Positions 38,397-49,477 are shown, numbered from the stretch's first letter. The stretch: DNA of 64,000 nt from Comamonas sp. SCN 65-56 (GCF_001724135.1 NZ_MEDS01000008.1:244988-308987); one strand, 5' to 3'. The notes: generated by a model from the sequence alone, not told the origin. Translations and numbers: made by a program.

Positions 38397-38634
38397 AGAT
38401 CAAGCGGTGATCGACCAGCTTTTTGCGCAGCGTGTTGCGGTTCAGGCCCAGCCACTCGGCCGCGCGCGACTGGTTGTGGCCGGCGTGGTGCATCACCACT
38501 TCGAGCAAAGGCTTTTCCACCAGCCGCAGCAGCATCTCGTACATGTCCTCGGGCGCTTCGCCGCCCAGGTCCTCGAAGTAGCGCAGCAGGCTGTCGCGCA
38601 CGCAGGCTTCAATGTTGGTATTTGCCGGGCTCAT
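38395..38634 (-). CDS. fis: Fis family nucleoid/transcription factor
   Basis: Predicted 79-residue small DNA-binding protein. The C-terminal helix-turn-helix is NQSRAAEWLGLNRNTLRKKLVDH, matching Fis/NtrC C-termini. The N-terminal part VRDSLLRYFEDL is also Fis-like. It overlaps dusB by 4 bases, which is the conserved dusB-fis operon. Shorter than E. coli Fis (98 residues), as usual in betaproteobacteria. Confidence 0.93.
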   Translation of the reverse strand: MSPANTNIEACVRDSLLRYFEDLGGEAPEDMYEMLLRLVEKPLLEVVMHHAGHNQSRAAEWLGLNRNTLRKKLVDHRLI

Positions 38635-39692
38635 GCGTGCGCACCCTCGGGGTTTTCTCGTTCTGACACGGGTTTCATCTCGTCTGCCTGCGGCAGGCGC
38701 TCCATCTCTTGCTCCAGCCGCTCGAAATACACGCGCACCGCCTCCCACTGCACCCGGCTGTCCTGCACGGTGTTGATGTGGCGGCGCAAATCGTCGCCCC
38801 CCGGCAGGCCGTGCACATACCAGGCGATGTGCTTGCGCGCACTGCGCATGCCGGTGGCTTCGCCATAGAGGCTGTAGTGCTCTTGCAGGTGTTCCAGCAG
38901 CAGACGCCGTACCTCGGCCACCAGCGGCGGCGCGAGTTCTTCGCCGGTATCCAGGAAGTGCAGCACCTCGCGAAAAATCCACGGCCTGCCCTGCGCCGCG
39001 CGGCCGATCATCAGCGCATCGGCGCCGGTGGCCGCGAGCACGTCCCGCGCCTTGCGCGCATCGGTGATGTCGCCATTGGCCACCACGGGAATCCGCACCG
39101 CGCGCTTGACCGCGGCGATCGTGTCGTACTCAGCTTCGCCGCGGTAACCCTGCTCGCGCGTGCGGCCATGCACCGTGAGCATCTGGATGCCCGCACCTTC
39201 AAACTGACACGCCAAGGCCACGGCGTTCTTGTGCGCCTCGCTCCAGCCGGTGCGCATCTTGAGCGTCACCGGCACGCCGTGCGGCTCGCACACCGCCACC
39301 ACGGCCTCAGCGATCTCCAGCGCCAGCGCCTCGTTTTGCATCAGCGCCGAACCCGCCCACTTGTTGCACACCTTCTTGGCCGGGCAGCCCATGTTGATGT
39401 CGATGAGCTGCGCGCCGCGATCGATGTTGTAGGCGGCGGCCTCGGCCATCATCGCCGCATCGGTGCCGGCGATCTGCACCGCGATGGTGCCGGGCTCCCC
39501 TTCGTGATTGGCGCGGCGCGAGGTCTTGAGGCTGGCCCAGAGTTCCTTGCGCGAGGTCACCATCTCGCTGACCGCATGGCCCGCGCCCAGTTCGCGGCAC
39601 AGGCGCCGGAAGGGCCGGTCCGTCACACCCGCCATGGGCGCGACGAAAACGCGATTGGGCAGCGTAACGGGACCGATGACGAGGGCAGGCAT
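38631..39692 (-). CDS. dusB: tRNA-dihydrouridine synthase B
   Basis: Predicted 353-residue FMN enzyme that reduces uridines in the D-loop of tRNAs. The start ALVIGPVTLPNRVFVAPMAGVTD is typical. The catalytic cysteine is in NMGCPAKKVCNKWAGSALM, with DINMGCPA conserved. MIGRAAQGRPW near the C-terminus is a phosphate-binding loop. It is translationally coupled to fis. Confidence 0.95.
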   Translation of the reverse strand: MPALVIGPVTLPNRVFVAPMAGVTDRPFRRLCRELGAGHAVSEMVTSRKELWASLKTSRRANHEGEPGTIAVQIAGTDAAMMAEAAAYNIDRGAQLIDINMGCPAKKVCNKWAGSALMQNEALALEIAEAVVAVCEPHGVPVTLKMRTGWSEAHKNAVALACQFEGAGIQMLTVHGRTREQGYRGEAEYDTIAAVKRAVRIPVVANGDITDARKARDVLAATGADALMIGRAAQGRPWIFREVLHFLDTGEELAPPLVAEVRRLLLEHLQEHYSLYGEATGMRSARKHIAWYVHGLPGGDDLRRHINTVQDSRVQWEAVRVYFERLEQEMERLPQADEMKPVSERENPEGAHA

Positions 39693-39791
39693 GGATGCAG
39701 GGCAGCGGACCAGACGGCCCGCGAAAGGGGTGATTGTAATTGCCCGTTTTTTGGGCAGGCGCGCCCCCGCCCCACCTACACTTCACGCCCC

Positions 39792-40271
39792 ATGGCACCT
39801 TGGATGATCGACCTCGCCCACTGGCTGGCGCTGCCGCACAACGGCTTGGCGACCGTCTTCATCGTGGCCTTGGTTTCGGCCACCTTGCTGCCGCTGGGCT
39901 CCGAGCCCGCGGTGTTTGCCCTGGTGCAGCTCAATCCCCAGCTGTTCTGGCCCGCCATCCTGGTTGCCACGCTGGGCAACACCCTGGGCGGCGCCATCAG
40001 CTGGTGGATGGGACTGGGCACGCACAGCGCCGTGGACCGCTGGCGTGGCAAGCCGAGCGAAGTCAAGGCGCTGGCCTGGCTGCAGCGCTTTGGCGCGCGC
40101 GCCTGCCTGCTGAGCTGGCTGCCCATCGTCGGCGATCCGCTGTGCGCCGTGGCTGGCTGGCTGCGTCTGCCGTTCTGGCCTTGCGTGGCCTACATGGCTG
40201 TGGGGAAATTCGCACGCTATCTGACGATGACGGCGGCCTTGGTCTATCTCTGGCCACAGAGCACGATCTGA
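39792..40271 (+). CDS. YqaA family (DedA-like) membrane protein
   Basis: Predicted 159-residue inner-membrane protein with about four hydrophobic segments. PLGSEPAVFALV, LGNTLGGAISWWMG and WLPIVGDPLCAVAGWLR resemble YqaA, part of the VTT/DedA superfamily implicated in lipid scrambling or membrane homeostasis. Function unproven. The start ATG 39792 is about 100 bp after the divergent dusB start. Not part of an obvious operon. Confidence 0.85.
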   Translation: MAPWMIDLAHWLALPHNGLATVFIVALVSATLLPLGSEPAVFALVQLNPQLFWPAILVATLGNTLGGAISWWMGLGTHSAVDRWRGKPSEVKALAWLQRFGARACLLSWLPIVGDPLCAVAGWLRLPFWPCVAYMAVGKFARYLTMTAALVYLWPQSTI

Positions 40272-40300
40272 CGCCGGGCCGCGCCGGGCGGTGCGCTTAG

Positions 40301-40339
40301 CCATATAGCCAGATGGCCTAAGGCCTCAGGTGCATATGG
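40301..40339 (+). promoter_or_regulatory. Inverted-repeat region upstream of the sulfate genes
   Basis: CCATAT at 40301-40306 and ATATGG at 40334-40339 bracket a GGCCTAAGGCC palindrome at 40315-40325. It lies about 75-115 bases before the sbp start, where a CysB-type activator could bind. The link to CysB is inference; I do not recognise a firm consensus. Confidence 0.35.
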
Positions 40340-40414
40340 TTCAAGCAAACGCGTCGTTCGCTTTGCAGGCGACGCTGCCTAAGCTCGCGGACATTCACCC
40401 CACCCGATCCGTGC

Positions 40415-41410
40415 ATGCTGCGTCGCCATTGGCTCTCTTTGCCGCTCACCCTTGCGCCCTTCACTGGCGCGCTGGCGGCTGAGCGCACGCTGCTCAACGC
40501 CGCCTACGACGCGACGCGTGAGTTCCACGCCGACTTCAACGCCGCCTTCGCACGCCACTGGCGGGCGCTGTCGGGCGAGGACGTCGCCCTCTACCAGTCG
40601 CACGGTGGCTCGGGCGCGCAGGCACGCTCGGTGCTCGATGGCCTGCGTGCGGACCTGGTCTCGCTCGCGCTACCGCCGGACATCGACCGCCTCGCGCGTG
40701 CCGGGCTGGTCGACACTCGCTGGCGTGAGGCGCTGCCGCGGCAGGCCTGCCCCATGGCTTCGACCATCGTCTTTCTGGTGCGCAAGGGCAACCCGCACGG
40801 CATTCGCGGCTGGGACGACCTGCTGCAACCCCGGCTCGCGCTCGTCACCCCCAACCCCAGGATTTCCGGCGGCGCACGCTGGAACTGGTTTGCCGCCTGG
40901 GGCCACGCACTGCGCGCCAGCGGCAGCGAGCGGGCGGCCTTCGATTTCATGCGCCAGCTCTTTGCCCGCGTGCCGGTGCTCGATACCGGCGCACGCTCGG
41001 CGGCGATGAGCTTCATCGTGCGCGGCATGGGCGACGTGCTGCTGGCGTGGGAAAGCGAAGCCCATCTGGCGCTGCAGGCCTTTGGCACCCAGGCGATCGA
41101 GCTCGTCACGCCGCCCGACAGCATCCTGGCGCTGCTGCCCGTGGCGCAGGTCGAGCGGGTCACGCAGCGGCGCGGCAGCGCCGGGCTTGCGCGTGCCTAT
41201 CTGGACTATCTCTACAGCGCGGATGCGCAGCAACTCGCAAGGCGCCACTTCTTTCGCCCCGCACAGCTCCCGGCGACTGAACTTCCAGCGGTGGATACCT
41301 TCACGCTTGAAGCGGTGGCAGGCGACTGGCGCGAGGCGCAACAGCGGCACTTTGCCGAAGGCGGCCTGTTCGACCAGATCTGGCAGCCGGCGGCGCGGCG
41401 AGCGTCGTGA
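40415..41410 (+). CDS. sbp: Sulfate/thiosulfate ABC transporter substrate-binding protein
   Basis: Predicted 331-residue periplasmic sulfate-binding protein. The signal peptide is MLRRHWLSLPLTLAPFTGALAA. LLNAAYDATREFHADFNAAF is the Sbp start motif, QSHGGSGAQARSVLDGLRADLVSLALPPDID the binding region, and NPRISGGARWNWFAAWG is conserved. It is the first gene of the sbp-cysTWA transporter; cysT starts within the last bases. Thiosulfate versus sulfate preference cannot be told. Confidence 0.94.
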   Translation: MLRRHWLSLPLTLAPFTGALAAERTLLNAAYDATREFHADFNAAFARHWRALSGEDVALYQSHGGSGAQARSVLDGLRADLVSLALPPDIDRLARAGLVDTRWREALPRQACPMASTIVFLVRKGNPHGIRGWDDLLQPRLALVTPNPRISGGARWNWFAAWGHALRASGSERAAFDFMRQLFARVPVLDTGARSAAMSFIVRGMGDVLLAWESEAHLALQAFGTQAIELVTPPDSILALLPVAQVERVTQRRGSAGLARAYLDYLYSADAQQLARRHFFRPAQLPATELPAVDTFTLEAVAGDWREAQQRHFAEGGLFDQIWQPAARRAS

Positions 41411-42285
41411 CCATGACCGCCCTCGCCCTGCCCCGTCTGTCGCGCCGCAGCCGCCGTGCGCCTGCCGTGCTGCCCGGGCGCGCGCTCACGCTCGGGCTCA
41501 CCATCACCTGGCTCAGCCTGGTGGTGCTGCTGCCGCTTTCGGCCGTCGTTCTGAGCGCGGCAAGCCCGGGCTGGGAAGCGCTGTGGCACGGCATCTCCAG
41601 CCCAAGGGTGCGCGCATCCCTCTTGCTCTCGTTTGGCAGCGCCTTCGTGGCCGCACTGGTGAATCTGCTGTTTGGCGGTCTCACCGCCTGGGTGCTGGTG
41701 CGCTACCCCTTCCCGGCCAGGAAACTGGTGGATGCGCTGGTGGACCTGCCCTTTGCGCTGCCCACCGCCGTCGCGGGCATTGCGCTGGCAACGCTCCATG
41801 CACCGCAGGGCTGGATCGGCCGCTGGCTGGCGCCGCTGGGCCTGCAGGTGGCATTTGCACCCGCGGGCATCGTGGTCGCACTCATCTTCATCGGCCTGCC
41901 GTTTGTCGTGCGCACGGTGCAGCCGGTGCTGGAAGATCTGGCGCCGGAATATGAAGAAGCCGCGCGCAGCCTCGGCGCCAGCCGCGCGCAGGTGTTCGTG
42001 CATGTGGTGCTGCCCGCCATGCTGCCCGCGCTGCTCACCGGCTTTGCGCTCGCGTTTGCACGGGCAGCGGGCGAGTACGGCTCGGTGATCTTCATCGCGG
42101 GCAACATGCCCATGGTGTCGGAAATCGCGCCACTGCTGATCGTCACCCGTCTGGAACAGTACGACGTGGCCGGCGCGACGGCGATCGCGGTCGCGATGCT
42201 GGCGCTCTCGTTCACGCTGCTGCTGGCGATCAACCTGCTGCAGGGCGCCAGCCGCACGCACGCCACCGGCCGGAGGGCGGCATGA
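41407..42285 (+). CDS. cysT: Sulfate ABC transporter permease CysT
   Basis: Predicted 292-residue inner-membrane permease (290 from ATG 41413). About six membrane segments. The EAA loop is [41 protein letters not shown] is the conserved CysT segment. Start is either GTG 41407, overlapping the sbp stop, or ATG 41413. Acts with CysW. Confidence 0.93.
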   Translation: MTMTALALPRLSRRSRRAPAVLPGRALTLGLTITWLSLVVLLPLSAVVLSAASPGWEALWHGISSPRVRASLLLSFGSAFVAALVNLLFGGLTAWVLVRYPFPARKLVDALVDLPFALPTAVAGIALATLHAPQGWIGRWLAPLGLQVAFAPAGIVVALIFIGLPFVVRTVQPVLEDLAPEYEEAARSLGASRAQVFVHVVLPAMLPALLTGFALAFARAAGEYGSVIFIAGNMPMVSEIAPLLIVTRLEQYDVAGATAIAVAMLALSFTLLLAINLLQGASRTHATGRRAA

Positions 42286-43154
42286 GCACCTGGCCGGGGG
42301 GGCGGATGAACACGCGTCACGGCAAGCCCGGCGCCTGGCTGCGCTGGACACTGATGGCCGTCACCGCAGGCTTTTTGCTGCTCTTTCTCTTTCTGCCGCT
42401 CGCTGCGGTGTTTTACGAGGCGCTGGCCCAAGGCTGGGACGCAAGTCTTGCCGCGATCACCGAGCCCGATGCGCTCGCCGCCATCCGGCTCACGCTCACC
42501 GCCAGCCTGATTGCGGTGCCACTGAACCTGGTGCTCGGCACCTGCGCTGCCTGGGCGATTGCGCGCTTTGACTTTGCCGGCAAAGGCTTGCTCACGACGC
42601 TGATCGACCTGCCGTTCTCGGTCTCGCCGGTGATCGCGGGCCTGGCCTGGGTGCTGCTGTTTGGCAGCGCGGGCTGGTTCGGCGCCTGGCTCGATCGCCA
42701 CGATTTGCAGATTCTGTTTGCCGTGCCCGGCATCGTGCTGGCCACGGTGTTCGTCACCTTCCCCTACGTCGCGCGCGAACTGATCGCGCTCATGCAATCG
42801 CAGGGCAGCGAGGAGGAAGAAGCCGCCATCGTGCTCGGCGCCAGCGGCTGGCGCGTGTTCTGGCATGTGACGCTGCCCAACATCCGCTGGGGGCTGTTCT
42901 ACGGCGTGGTGCTGTGCAACGCACGCGCCATGGGTGAATTTGGCGCCGTCTCCATCGTCTCGGGCCACATCCGGGGCCTTACCAACACGCTGCCGCTGCA
43001 TGTGGAAATCCTCTACAACGAATACAACAGCGCCGCCGCCTTCTCCGTGGCGGCGCTGCTGGCGCTGCTGGCGCTGGCCACGCTGGCTCTCAAAACCCTG
43101 GCCGAATGGCGCTTGCGCGCCCAGGCCAACGCTCTCCGGAAGGCATTGCCATGA
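42282..43154 (+). CDS. cysW: Sulfate ABC transporter permease CysW
   Basis: Predicted 290-residue inner-membrane permease. The EAA loop is [51 protein letters not shown] is CysW-specific. It overlaps cysT by 4 bases and cysA by 4 bases (ATGA), indicating strong translational coupling. An alternative start MNTRHGKPG is at 42306. Confidence 0.94.
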   Translation: MSTWPGGRMNTRHGKPGAWLRWTLMAVTAGFLLLFLFLPLAAVFYEALAQGWDASLAAITEPDALAAIRLTLTASLIAVPLNLVLGTCAAWAIARFDFAGKGLLTTLIDLPFSVSPVIAGLAWVLLFGSAGWFGAWLDRHDLQILFAVPGIVLATVFVTFPYVARELIALMQSQGSEEEEAAIVLGASGWRVFWHVTLPNIRWGLFYGVVLCNARAMGEFGAVSIVSGHIRGLTNTLPLHVEILYNEYNSAAAFSVAALLALLALATLALKTLAEWRLRAQANALRKALP

Positions 43155-44233
43155 GCATGGAAGTACGCTCCATCCACAAACGTTTTGGCAGCTTCACGGC
43201 GCTGCGCGATGTCTCCCTCGCCTTTCCCGACGGGCACCTCACCGCGCTGCTCGGCCCCTCGGGCTGCGGCAAGACCACGCTCTTGCGCATCATCGCCGGG
43301 CTGGAAGCGCCCGACAGCGGCCAGGTGCTGCTCGGCGGCGAGGACGCCTCGCACGCCGACGTGCGCGAGCGCCAGGTCGGCTTCGTGTTTCAGCACTACG
43401 CGCTCTTCAGGCACATGACGGTGTTTGACAACGTGGCGTTTGGCCTGCGCATGAAGCCCCGGCGCGAGCGTTTGAGCGAAGCCGCGATTCGCACCAAAGT
43501 GATGGATCTGCTGCAACTGGTGCAGCTCGATTGGCTGGCCGACCGGCGCCCGGCCGCGCTTTCGGGCGGGCAGCGTCAGCGCATCGCCCTGGCGCGTGCG
43601 CTGGCGGTGCAGCCGCGCGTGCTGCTGCTCGACGAGCCGTTTGGCGCGCTGGACGCCAAGGTGCGCAAGGAACTGCGCCGCTGGCTGCGCAAGCTGCACG
43701 ACGAGCTGCACGTGACCAGCATCTTCGTCACGCACGACCAGGAAGAGGCGCTGGAAGTGGCGGACGAAATCGTCATCATGAACCGTGGCCAGGTCGAGCA
43801 GCGCGGCAGCCCGCAGGCGGTGTACGAGGAGCCCGCCACGGCCTTTGTCTGCGGCTTTCTCGGCCACATGAACCGGTTTCATGGCCGTGTGCAAGGCGGG
43901 CAGCTGCGCTCGGGCAATGTGCACTTCGCACTGCCGGACGACCCGGCCGCTCACAACGCCGCCGGCACCGCCTACGTGCGCCCGCACGAAATCCAGATCG
44001 AGCCCTGCGAGCCGCAATACCGCCCGGCGCACGCCAGCGAACTGCGGGTGAACCTGCTGCGCGCGCAGGCCCTGGGGCCACTGGCACAGCTGGAGCTGAC
44101 ACGCGAAGACACGCAGGAAGTCATCGAGGTGGTGATGCCCAGCCAGGAGTTCGATCGCCTGCGCGCACGCGGCTGCCAGCACTTCATTGCACGGCCCTCA
44201 AGAGCAAGGGTGTTTTTGGGCTCTCGCGCTTGA
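43151..44233 (+). CDS. cysA: Sulfate ABC transporter ATPase CysA
   Basis: Predicted 360-residue ATPase. Walker A is GPSGCGKTT, the signature is [15 protein letters not shown], Walker B is [14 protein letters not shown]-loop VTHDQEE. The C-terminal TOBE-like domain follows [11 protein letters not shown], typical of CysA. I chose ATG 43151, overlapping the cysW stop. The last residues (RVFLGSRA) and the stop codon fall in a dispersed-repeat copy. Confidence 0.95.
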   Translation: MSMEVRSIHKRFGSFTALRDVSLAFPDGHLTALLGPSGCGKTTLLRIIAGLEAPDSGQVLLGGEDASHADVRERQVGFVFQHYALFRHMTVFDNVAFGLRMKPRRERLSEAAIRTKVMDLLQLVQLDWLADRRPAALSGGQRQRIALARALAVQPRVLLLDEPFGALDAKVRKELRRWLRKLHDELHVTSIFVTHDQEEALEVADEIVIMNRGQVEQRGSPQAVYEEPATAFVCGFLGHMNRFHGRVQGGQLRSGNVHFALPDDPAAHNAAGTAYVRPHEIQIEPCEPQYRPAHASELRVNLLRAQALGPLAQLELTREDTQEVIEVVMPSQEFDRLRARGCQHFIARPSRARVFLGSRA

Positions 44234-44263
44234 TGGACAAGCGCTGGCAGCTCACCATTTTTC
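44211..44263 (+). repeat. Dispersed palindromic repeat, copy f
   Basis: TTTTTGGGCTCTCGCGCTTG, then ACAAGCGCTGGCAGCTCACC and an A/T-rich tail. It carries the cysA stop codon and separates the transporter genes from cysJ. Confidence 0.85.
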
Positions 44264-44384
44264 TTTATTCGCTTCCCTGCTTAGGTTATGAAAAATCAAT
44301 TCTTCCCATCCCGAGGCTGCTTGCCTACATTTGCCGAAACGCCTGCGCTGCAGGCTGTACCGGCTTGAATCAGAGAGGGATTGC

Positions 44385-46250
44385 ATGACACAGATTGCCG
44401 ACGTCCTGCCCGACGTGCTGCCGATCTCGCGCGAGAAAGCGCAAACCGCCGCCGACCTGGTGCAGGGGCTCGACAGCCCGGCGCTGGAATGGCTGGCGGG
44501 CTTCATGGCCGGCGCTGCCGCGCGAGGGCGCCTGAGCGCGGCGCAGACGCCGCCGCAGACCTCCACGCCCACAGCGCTTGCCACCAGCGCTGCCGTGCAG
44601 CAACAGCTCACCATCGTCTACGGCAGCCAGACCGGCAACGCCAAACGCGTGGCCGAAAGGCTGGCGGGCGAGGTGCAGGCCGCGGGCCTGCCGGTGCGCC
44701 TGGTGCGCGCCGACGCCTACCGCACCAGCGACCTGAAGAAGGAAAAATTCCTCTACCTCATCATCAGCACCCACAGCGAAGGCGACGCGGTGGAGCCACC
44801 GGACGACTCGCGCGGCTTCTACGAATTCCTGATGGGCAAGCGCGCGCCCCAGTTGCCGGAGCTCTCCTACAGCGTGCTCGCGCTGGGCGATTCGAGCTAC
44901 GTCGATTTCTGCGGCATTGGTCGGCGCATCGACGAGCGTCTGGCCGAGCTCGGTGCCCGACGCGTGCTGGAGCGCGCCGATGCCGACGTGGATCTGGACT
45001 ACGTCGTCACGCCCTGGACGGGCAGCGCAACGCAACAGGCCAAGCGCCTGCTGGCACCCCAGCCGGCCGCCATCCGGACAGCCGCCGCGCCAACGCCCGG
45101 CGCCGAGGTGCTCACGCTGCGTCCCGGCCATGCATCCTGGTCACGCGAGCGCCCCTTCCTCGCCGAGGTCCTCGTGAACCAGCGCATCGTCGGCAGTGGC
45201 AGCGACAAGGACGTGCGCCACATCGAACTCTCGCTGGCGGGAAGCAGCCTGCACTACCAACCCGGCGATGCGCTTGGCGTCTGGCCCACGCAAGCACCTG
45301 AGCTGGTGCATCGCGTGCTCGATCTGCTGCAGCTCGATGGCAGCACCGCCGTGACGCAGGGTGAGGAAACCCTGCCGCTGACCGATTGGCTGACCCACCG
45401 GCGTGAACTCACGGTGCTCACCCGTCCCTTCGTCGCCACGCTGGCCGAGCGCGGTGGACATGAGGCGCTCAAGGCGCTGCTGCAACCTGAAGGCAGCGCA
45501 GACCTGGCCAAGCTGCTCAACACCTCGCAATTGATCGACCTACTGCGCGCCTACCCTGCCGAATGGGACGCCAACGCGATCGTCACGGCGCTGCGGCCAC
45601 TGGCGCCGCGCATGTACTCCATCGCCAGCAGCCAGGCCCAGGTGGATGAAGAGGTGCATCTCACGGTCGCGCTGGTGCAGTTCGAGAAGGACGAGGAAGC
45701 CCGCTGGGGCGCCAGCAGCCACTATCTGTGCAACGCGCAGGAAGGCGCGCAGGTGCCGGTGTTCATCGAGGCCAACGAGCGCTTTCGCCTGCCGGCGGAC
45801 GGTGCCCGTGACGTCATCATGGTGGGCCCCGGCACCGGCGTCGCGCCGTTTCGCGCCTTCGTGCAGCAGCGCCAGGCCGACGGCGCCACGGGGCGCAACT
45901 GGCTGTTCTTCGGCAATCCGCACCGGCACAGCGACTTCCTCTACCAAACGGAATGGCTGCAGGCCGTGAAGGAAGGCGCGCTCACGCATCTGGATGTGGC
46001 GTTCTCGCGCGACCAGGCCGAGAAGGTCTATGTACAGCATCGCCTGATCGAGCACGGCAGCGAAGTCTGGCAATGGTTGCAGGGCGGCGCGCACTTCTAC
46101 GTCTGCGGCGACGCCGAGCGCATGGCCGGCGACGTGCAGCGCGCGCTAGCCGAGATCGCGGTGACGCACGGTGGCAAAACACCCGAGGACGCGGCCGACT
46201 GGGTCAAGACCCTGCTGCTGGAAGGCCGCTACGCCCGCGACGTGTACTGA
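44385..46250 (+). CDS. cysJ: Sulfite reductase flavoprotein alpha subunit
   Basis: Predicted 621-residue FAD/FMN reductase passing electrons from NADPH to CysI. The flavodoxin domain (about residues 75-215) has VYGSQTGNAKRVAE and LALGDSSYVDFCG. The ferredoxin-reductase part has RMYSIASSQ for FAD, then GPGTGVAPFRAFVQQR and FFGNPHRHSDFLY for NADPH, and ends ARDVY. ATG 44385 follows AGAGAGGGA. Gene order cysJ-cysI-cysG-cysH-cysD-cysN makes a complete assimilation set. Confidence 0.95.
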   Translation: MTQIADVLPDVLPISREKAQTAADLVQGLDSPALEWLAGFMAGAAARGRLSAAQTPPQTSTPTALATSAAVQQQLTIVYGSQTGNAKRVAERLAGEVQAAGLPVRLVRADAYRTSDLKKEKFLYLIISTHSEGDAVEPPDDSRGFYEFLMGKRAPQLPELSYSVLALGDSSYVDFCGIGRRIDERLAELGARRVLERADADVDLDYVVTPWTGSATQQAKRLLAPQPAAIRTAAAPTPGAEVLTLRPGHASWSRERPFLAEVLVNQRIVGSGSDKDVRHIELSLAGSSLHYQPGDALGVWPTQAPELVHRVLDLLQLDGSTAVTQGEETLPLTDWLTHRRELTVLTRPFVATLAERGGHEALKALLQPEGSADLAKLLNTSQLIDLLRAYPAEWDANAIVTALRPLAPRMYSIASSQAQVDEEVHLTVALVQFEKDEEARWGASSHYLCNAQEGAQVPVFIEANERFRLPADGARDVIMVGPGTGVAPFRAFVQQRQADGATGRNWLFFGNPHRHSDFLYQTEWLQAVKEGALTHLDVAFSRDQAEKVYVQHRLIEHGSEVWQWLQGGAHFYVCGDAERMAGDVQRALAEIAVTHGGKTPEDAADWVKTLLLEGRYARDVY

Positions 46251-46322
46251 GCACCAGCCCCTTTTCTGAAACTGCCACGCGAAGTCGCACCGCGCATTCG
46301 CGAGGATTCGCGCACCCTTTTC

Positions 46323-48038
46323 ATGACCGATACCCTGACCATCACCAAGAACAAGAAGCTCTCTGCCCTTGAGCACATCAAGGAGCAAAGCCGCTACCTG
46401 CGCGGCACCATAGACCTCGGGCTGGCCGACCGCACCACTGGCGCAATCAGCGAGCCAGACACCAAGCTGCTGAAATTCCACGGCAGCTACATGCAGGACA
46501 ACCGCGACGTGCGCGACGAGCGCCGGCGCCAAAAGCTCGAACCCGACTACGGTTTCATGGTGCGCGTGCGCCTGCCCGGCGGCGTGCTCACGCCCAGTCA
46601 GTGGCTGGAGCTGGACGCACTCACACAGCACACCAAGGGCGGGCTGCGCATCACCACGCGCCAGACCTTCCAGTTCCACGAGATCAAGAAGGAAAAGCTG
46701 CGCGACGTGATGGGCGCCATCAACGCCGCCGGCCTCTCGACGTTGGCCGCCTGCGGCGACGACGTGCGCAACGTGATCGCCTCGGTCAACCCGCAGATCG
46801 CCGCGACGCACGCCGAGGTGTATGACTGGGCCGTCAAGCTGATGCACTACGTCAAACCCCAGACCACCGCCTACCAGGAGCTGTGGATCGACAAAAAAGA
46901 GCGCACGAGTGACGGCGCGCACGACGAAGAGCCGCTGCTGGGCAAAACCTATCTGCCGCGCAAATTCAAGTTCGGCATTGCGATCCCGCCGTACAACGAC
47001 ATCGACGTGTTCGCGCAAGACATGGGCCTGATCGCCATCTTCGACAAGAAGAATGCGCTGCAGGGCTTCAACCTCGCGCCCGGCGGCAGCATGGGCGCGA
47101 CGGCGGGCGATGCCAAGACCTACCCGCGGCTGGCCGACCTCATCGGCTACGTGCCCAAGGAGCACCTGCTGGAGGCCTGCTGGCACGCGGTGGCGGTGCA
47201 GCGCGACTTTGGCGACCGCAGTGAGCGCAAGCACGCACGCCTGAAGTACACCATCGACGACCGCGGCCTGCAGTGGTATCGCGACGAGCTGCAATCGCGC
47301 CTGCCCTTCCTCATCGAGCCGCCGCGGCCCTACCAGTTCGAGCACAACGGCGACCGCTTCGGCTGGGTGGAGGCGGGCAAGGGCCTGTGGAACCTGACGC
47401 TGCGCATCCCCAGCGGTCGCCTGCTGGATGTGCCAGGCCACCCGCGCCAGAGCGGCATGCGCGCCATTGCGCGCATCCACCAGGGCGAACTGCGCATGAC
47501 CTGCGACCAGAACGTGGTCATCGCCGGCGTTGCCACCAGGGACAAGGCGAAGATCGACGCGCTGGTGAAGGAATACGGGCTCGACGACCATGTGGGCGCG
47601 AGTGGTCTGCGGCTGAACGCGATTGCGTGCGTCGCGCTGCCGACCTGCGGGCTGGCGATGGCCGAGGCCGAACGCTATCTACCGACCATCGTCACCAAGA
47701 TGGAAGCCCTGCTGGAGCGGCACGGCCTGCTTGATGAGCCCATCCACTTTCGCATGTCCGGTTGCCCCAACGGGTGCTCGCGCCCCTACATGGGCGAGAT
47801 CGCGCTCGTGGGGCGCGCCATCGGCAAATACGACCTGCGCCTGGGTGCCGACCATCTGGGCGAGCGCCTGAACGCCACCTACAAGGAAAACGTCGGCGAA
47901 GAGGTCATCCTCGCCGCGCTCGACGCGCTCTTTGCCCGCTTCGCCAGGGAACGCAACGCCGGCGAGCACTTTGGCGATTTCATCGCCCGCGCCGGGATCG
48001 TGGAGCCACCCTCGCGGCGCCCCGCCATCCAGTACTGA
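46323..48038 (+). CDS. cysI: Sulfite reductase hemoprotein beta subunit
   Basis: Predicted 571-residue siroheme and [4Fe-4S] subunit that reduces sulfite to sulfide. The cluster cysteines are in [15 protein letters not shown] and [36 protein letters not shown] and the [10 protein letters not shown] segment are siroheme-contact regions. Full length. It follows cysJ by 72 bp with no structure I can see, and precedes cysG by 14 bp. Confidence 0.96.
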   Translation: MTDTLTITKNKKLSALEHIKEQSRYLRGTIDLGLADRTTGAISEPDTKLLKFHGSYMQDNRDVRDERRRQKLEPDYGFMVRVRLPGGVLTPSQWLELDALTQHTKGGLRITTRQTFQFHEIKKEKLRDVMGAINAAGLSTLAACGDDVRNVIASVNPQIAATHAEVYDWAVKLMHYVKPQTTAYQELWIDKKERTSDGAHDEEPLLGKTYLPRKFKFGIAIPPYNDIDVFAQDMGLIAIFDKKNALQGFNLAPGGSMGATAGDAKTYPRLADLIGYVPKEHLLEACWHAVAVQRDFGDRSERKHARLKYTIDDRGLQWYRDELQSRLPFLIEPPRPYQFEHNGDRFGWVEAGKGLWNLTLRIPSGRLLDVPGHPRQSGMRAIARIHQGELRMTCDQNVVIAGVATRDKAKIDALVKEYGLDDHVGASGLRLNAIACVALPTCGLAMAEAERYLPTIVTKMEALLERHGLLDEPIHFRMSGCPNGCSRPYMGEIALVGRAIGKYDLRLGADHLGERLNATYKENVGEEVILAALDALFARFARERNAGEHFGDFIARAGIVEPPSRRPAIQY

Positions 48039-48052
48039 AAGAGGCAGCAAGC

Positions 48053-49477
48053 ATGGAACACTTTCCGCTGTTTCTCCATCTGCGCGCCCGCAAGGTGCTG
48101 GTGGTCGGCGCCGGGCTGATTGCCGAGCGCAAGATCGCGCTGCTGCTGGCCGCCGGCGCCGAGGTCTGCGTCGTCGCCCGTGCCGCGCACAGCCGCGTGC
48201 AGGAACGCGCAACCACCGGCCAGGTCAGGCTGCAGCTGCAGGATTTCACGCCAGAGTGCCTGCAAGGCGCGTGGCTGGTCATTGCCGCCACCAACGACTC
48301 ACGGCTCAACGAAGCCGTGGCACAGGCCGCCAGCCGGCGCCAGCTCTGGTGCAACGTGGTGGACGATGCGGCGCGCTCCAGCGCGCAGGTGCCGGCCATC
48401 GTCGACCGCGCGCCGCTCACCATCGCGATCTCGTCCGGCGGCGCGGCGCCCGTGATCGCGCGGCGCCTGCGTGAGCGCATCGAAGCGCTCGTCGAGCCTT
48501 CCGTCGGCTGGCTCACGGCGCTGGCCCGGCGCCAGCGCACTGCCATCCGCAAGGCGCGCCCTGACCTGATTGCACGGCGACGCTTCTACCACTGGCTGCT
48601 GGACGGCCCGGTACACGATGCGTTGCGTGCGGCGCAGCCCGATCAGGCCGACGCACTGCTGCAACTGGCCCTTGCCGAAGGGGAGAAGCCCACCCACGGC
48701 AAAGTCCTGCTCGTGGGTGCCGGCCCCGGCGACCCCGGCCTGCTCACGCTGCGTGGCCTGCGTGCGCTCAATGAGGCCGACGTGATCCTGCACGACCGGC
48801 TGGTGAGCGCCGAGGTGCTGCAGCTGGCGCGGCGCGATGCGCTGCTCATCAGCGTGGGCAAGACGCCCGGCGAAGACCACGAGGCAACGCAGCGGCGCAT
48901 TCACGCCCTCATGGTGCAGCACGCACGCCAGGGCCGGACCGTGGTGCGCCTCAAGGGCGGCGACCCCTTCGTGTTCGGGCGCGGCGCCGAGGAACTGCTG
49001 GCGCTGAAGCAGCACGGCATCGCCTACGAGGTAGTGCCCGGCATCACCGCGGCGCTCGCCTGCGGCGCCTACGCCGGCATCCCGCTGACGCACCGGGGCG
49101 CCGCCGACAGCCTCACGCTCGCCACCGCGCAGCGCCAGGACCAGGCCGAACGCGAGGGCGCGCCGCACCAGCAGACCCAGGTGGTCTACATGGGCGTGGA
49201 GCGCCTTGCCAGCCACAGCGCGCAGCTGATGGCCCAGGGGCTGGCGCCTGATACGCCTTGCGCACTGGTGGAAAACGGCTCACGGCCAACGCAGCGCACG
49301 CTGCACGCGACGCTTGCCAACGTGGCGCAGCAGGCACGACACCACCGCATTGCGGCCCCCGCGCTCTTCATCGTCGGCGAAGTCACGCGGCTCGGCCAGC
49401 AGCTGGCCTGGTTCGGCGAAACGATCACGCCCGTCACGGCACACACCGAGCAGGCTGAGGCCGTGCTCGCGGCATAA
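48053..49477 (+). CDS. cysG: Siroheme synthase CysG
   Basis: Predicted 474-residue trifunctional enzyme making siroheme for CysI. The N-terminal NAD-binding precorrin-2 dehydrogenase/ferrochelatase domain has [22 protein letters not shown]. The C-terminal uroporphyrinogen-III methyltransferase domain (from about residue 215) has [37 protein letters not shown] and VPGITAA. ATG 48053 is preceded by GAGG. Supplies the cofactor for the neighbouring reductase. Confidence 0.95.
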   Translation: MEHFPLFLHLRARKVLVVGAGLIAERKIALLLAAGAEVCVVARAAHSRVQERATTGQVRLQLQDFTPECLQGAWLVIAATNDSRLNEAVAQAASRRQLWCNVVDDAARSSAQVPAIVDRAPLTIAISSGGAAPVIARRLRERIEALVEPSVGWLTALARRQRTAIRKARPDLIARRRFYHWLLDGPVHDALRAAQPDQADALLQLALAEGEKPTHGKVLLVGAGPGDPGLLTLRGLRALNEADVILHDRLVSAEVLQLARRDALLISVGKTPGEDHEATQRRIHALMVQHARQGRTVVRLKGGDPFVFGRGAEELLALKQHGIAYEVVPGITAALACGAYAGIPLTHRGAADSLTLATAQRQDQAEREGAPHQQTQVVYMGVERLASHSAQLMAQGLAPDTPCALVENGSRPTQRTLHATLANVAQQARHHRIAAPALFIVGEVTRLGQQLAWFGETITPVTAHTEQAEAVLAA

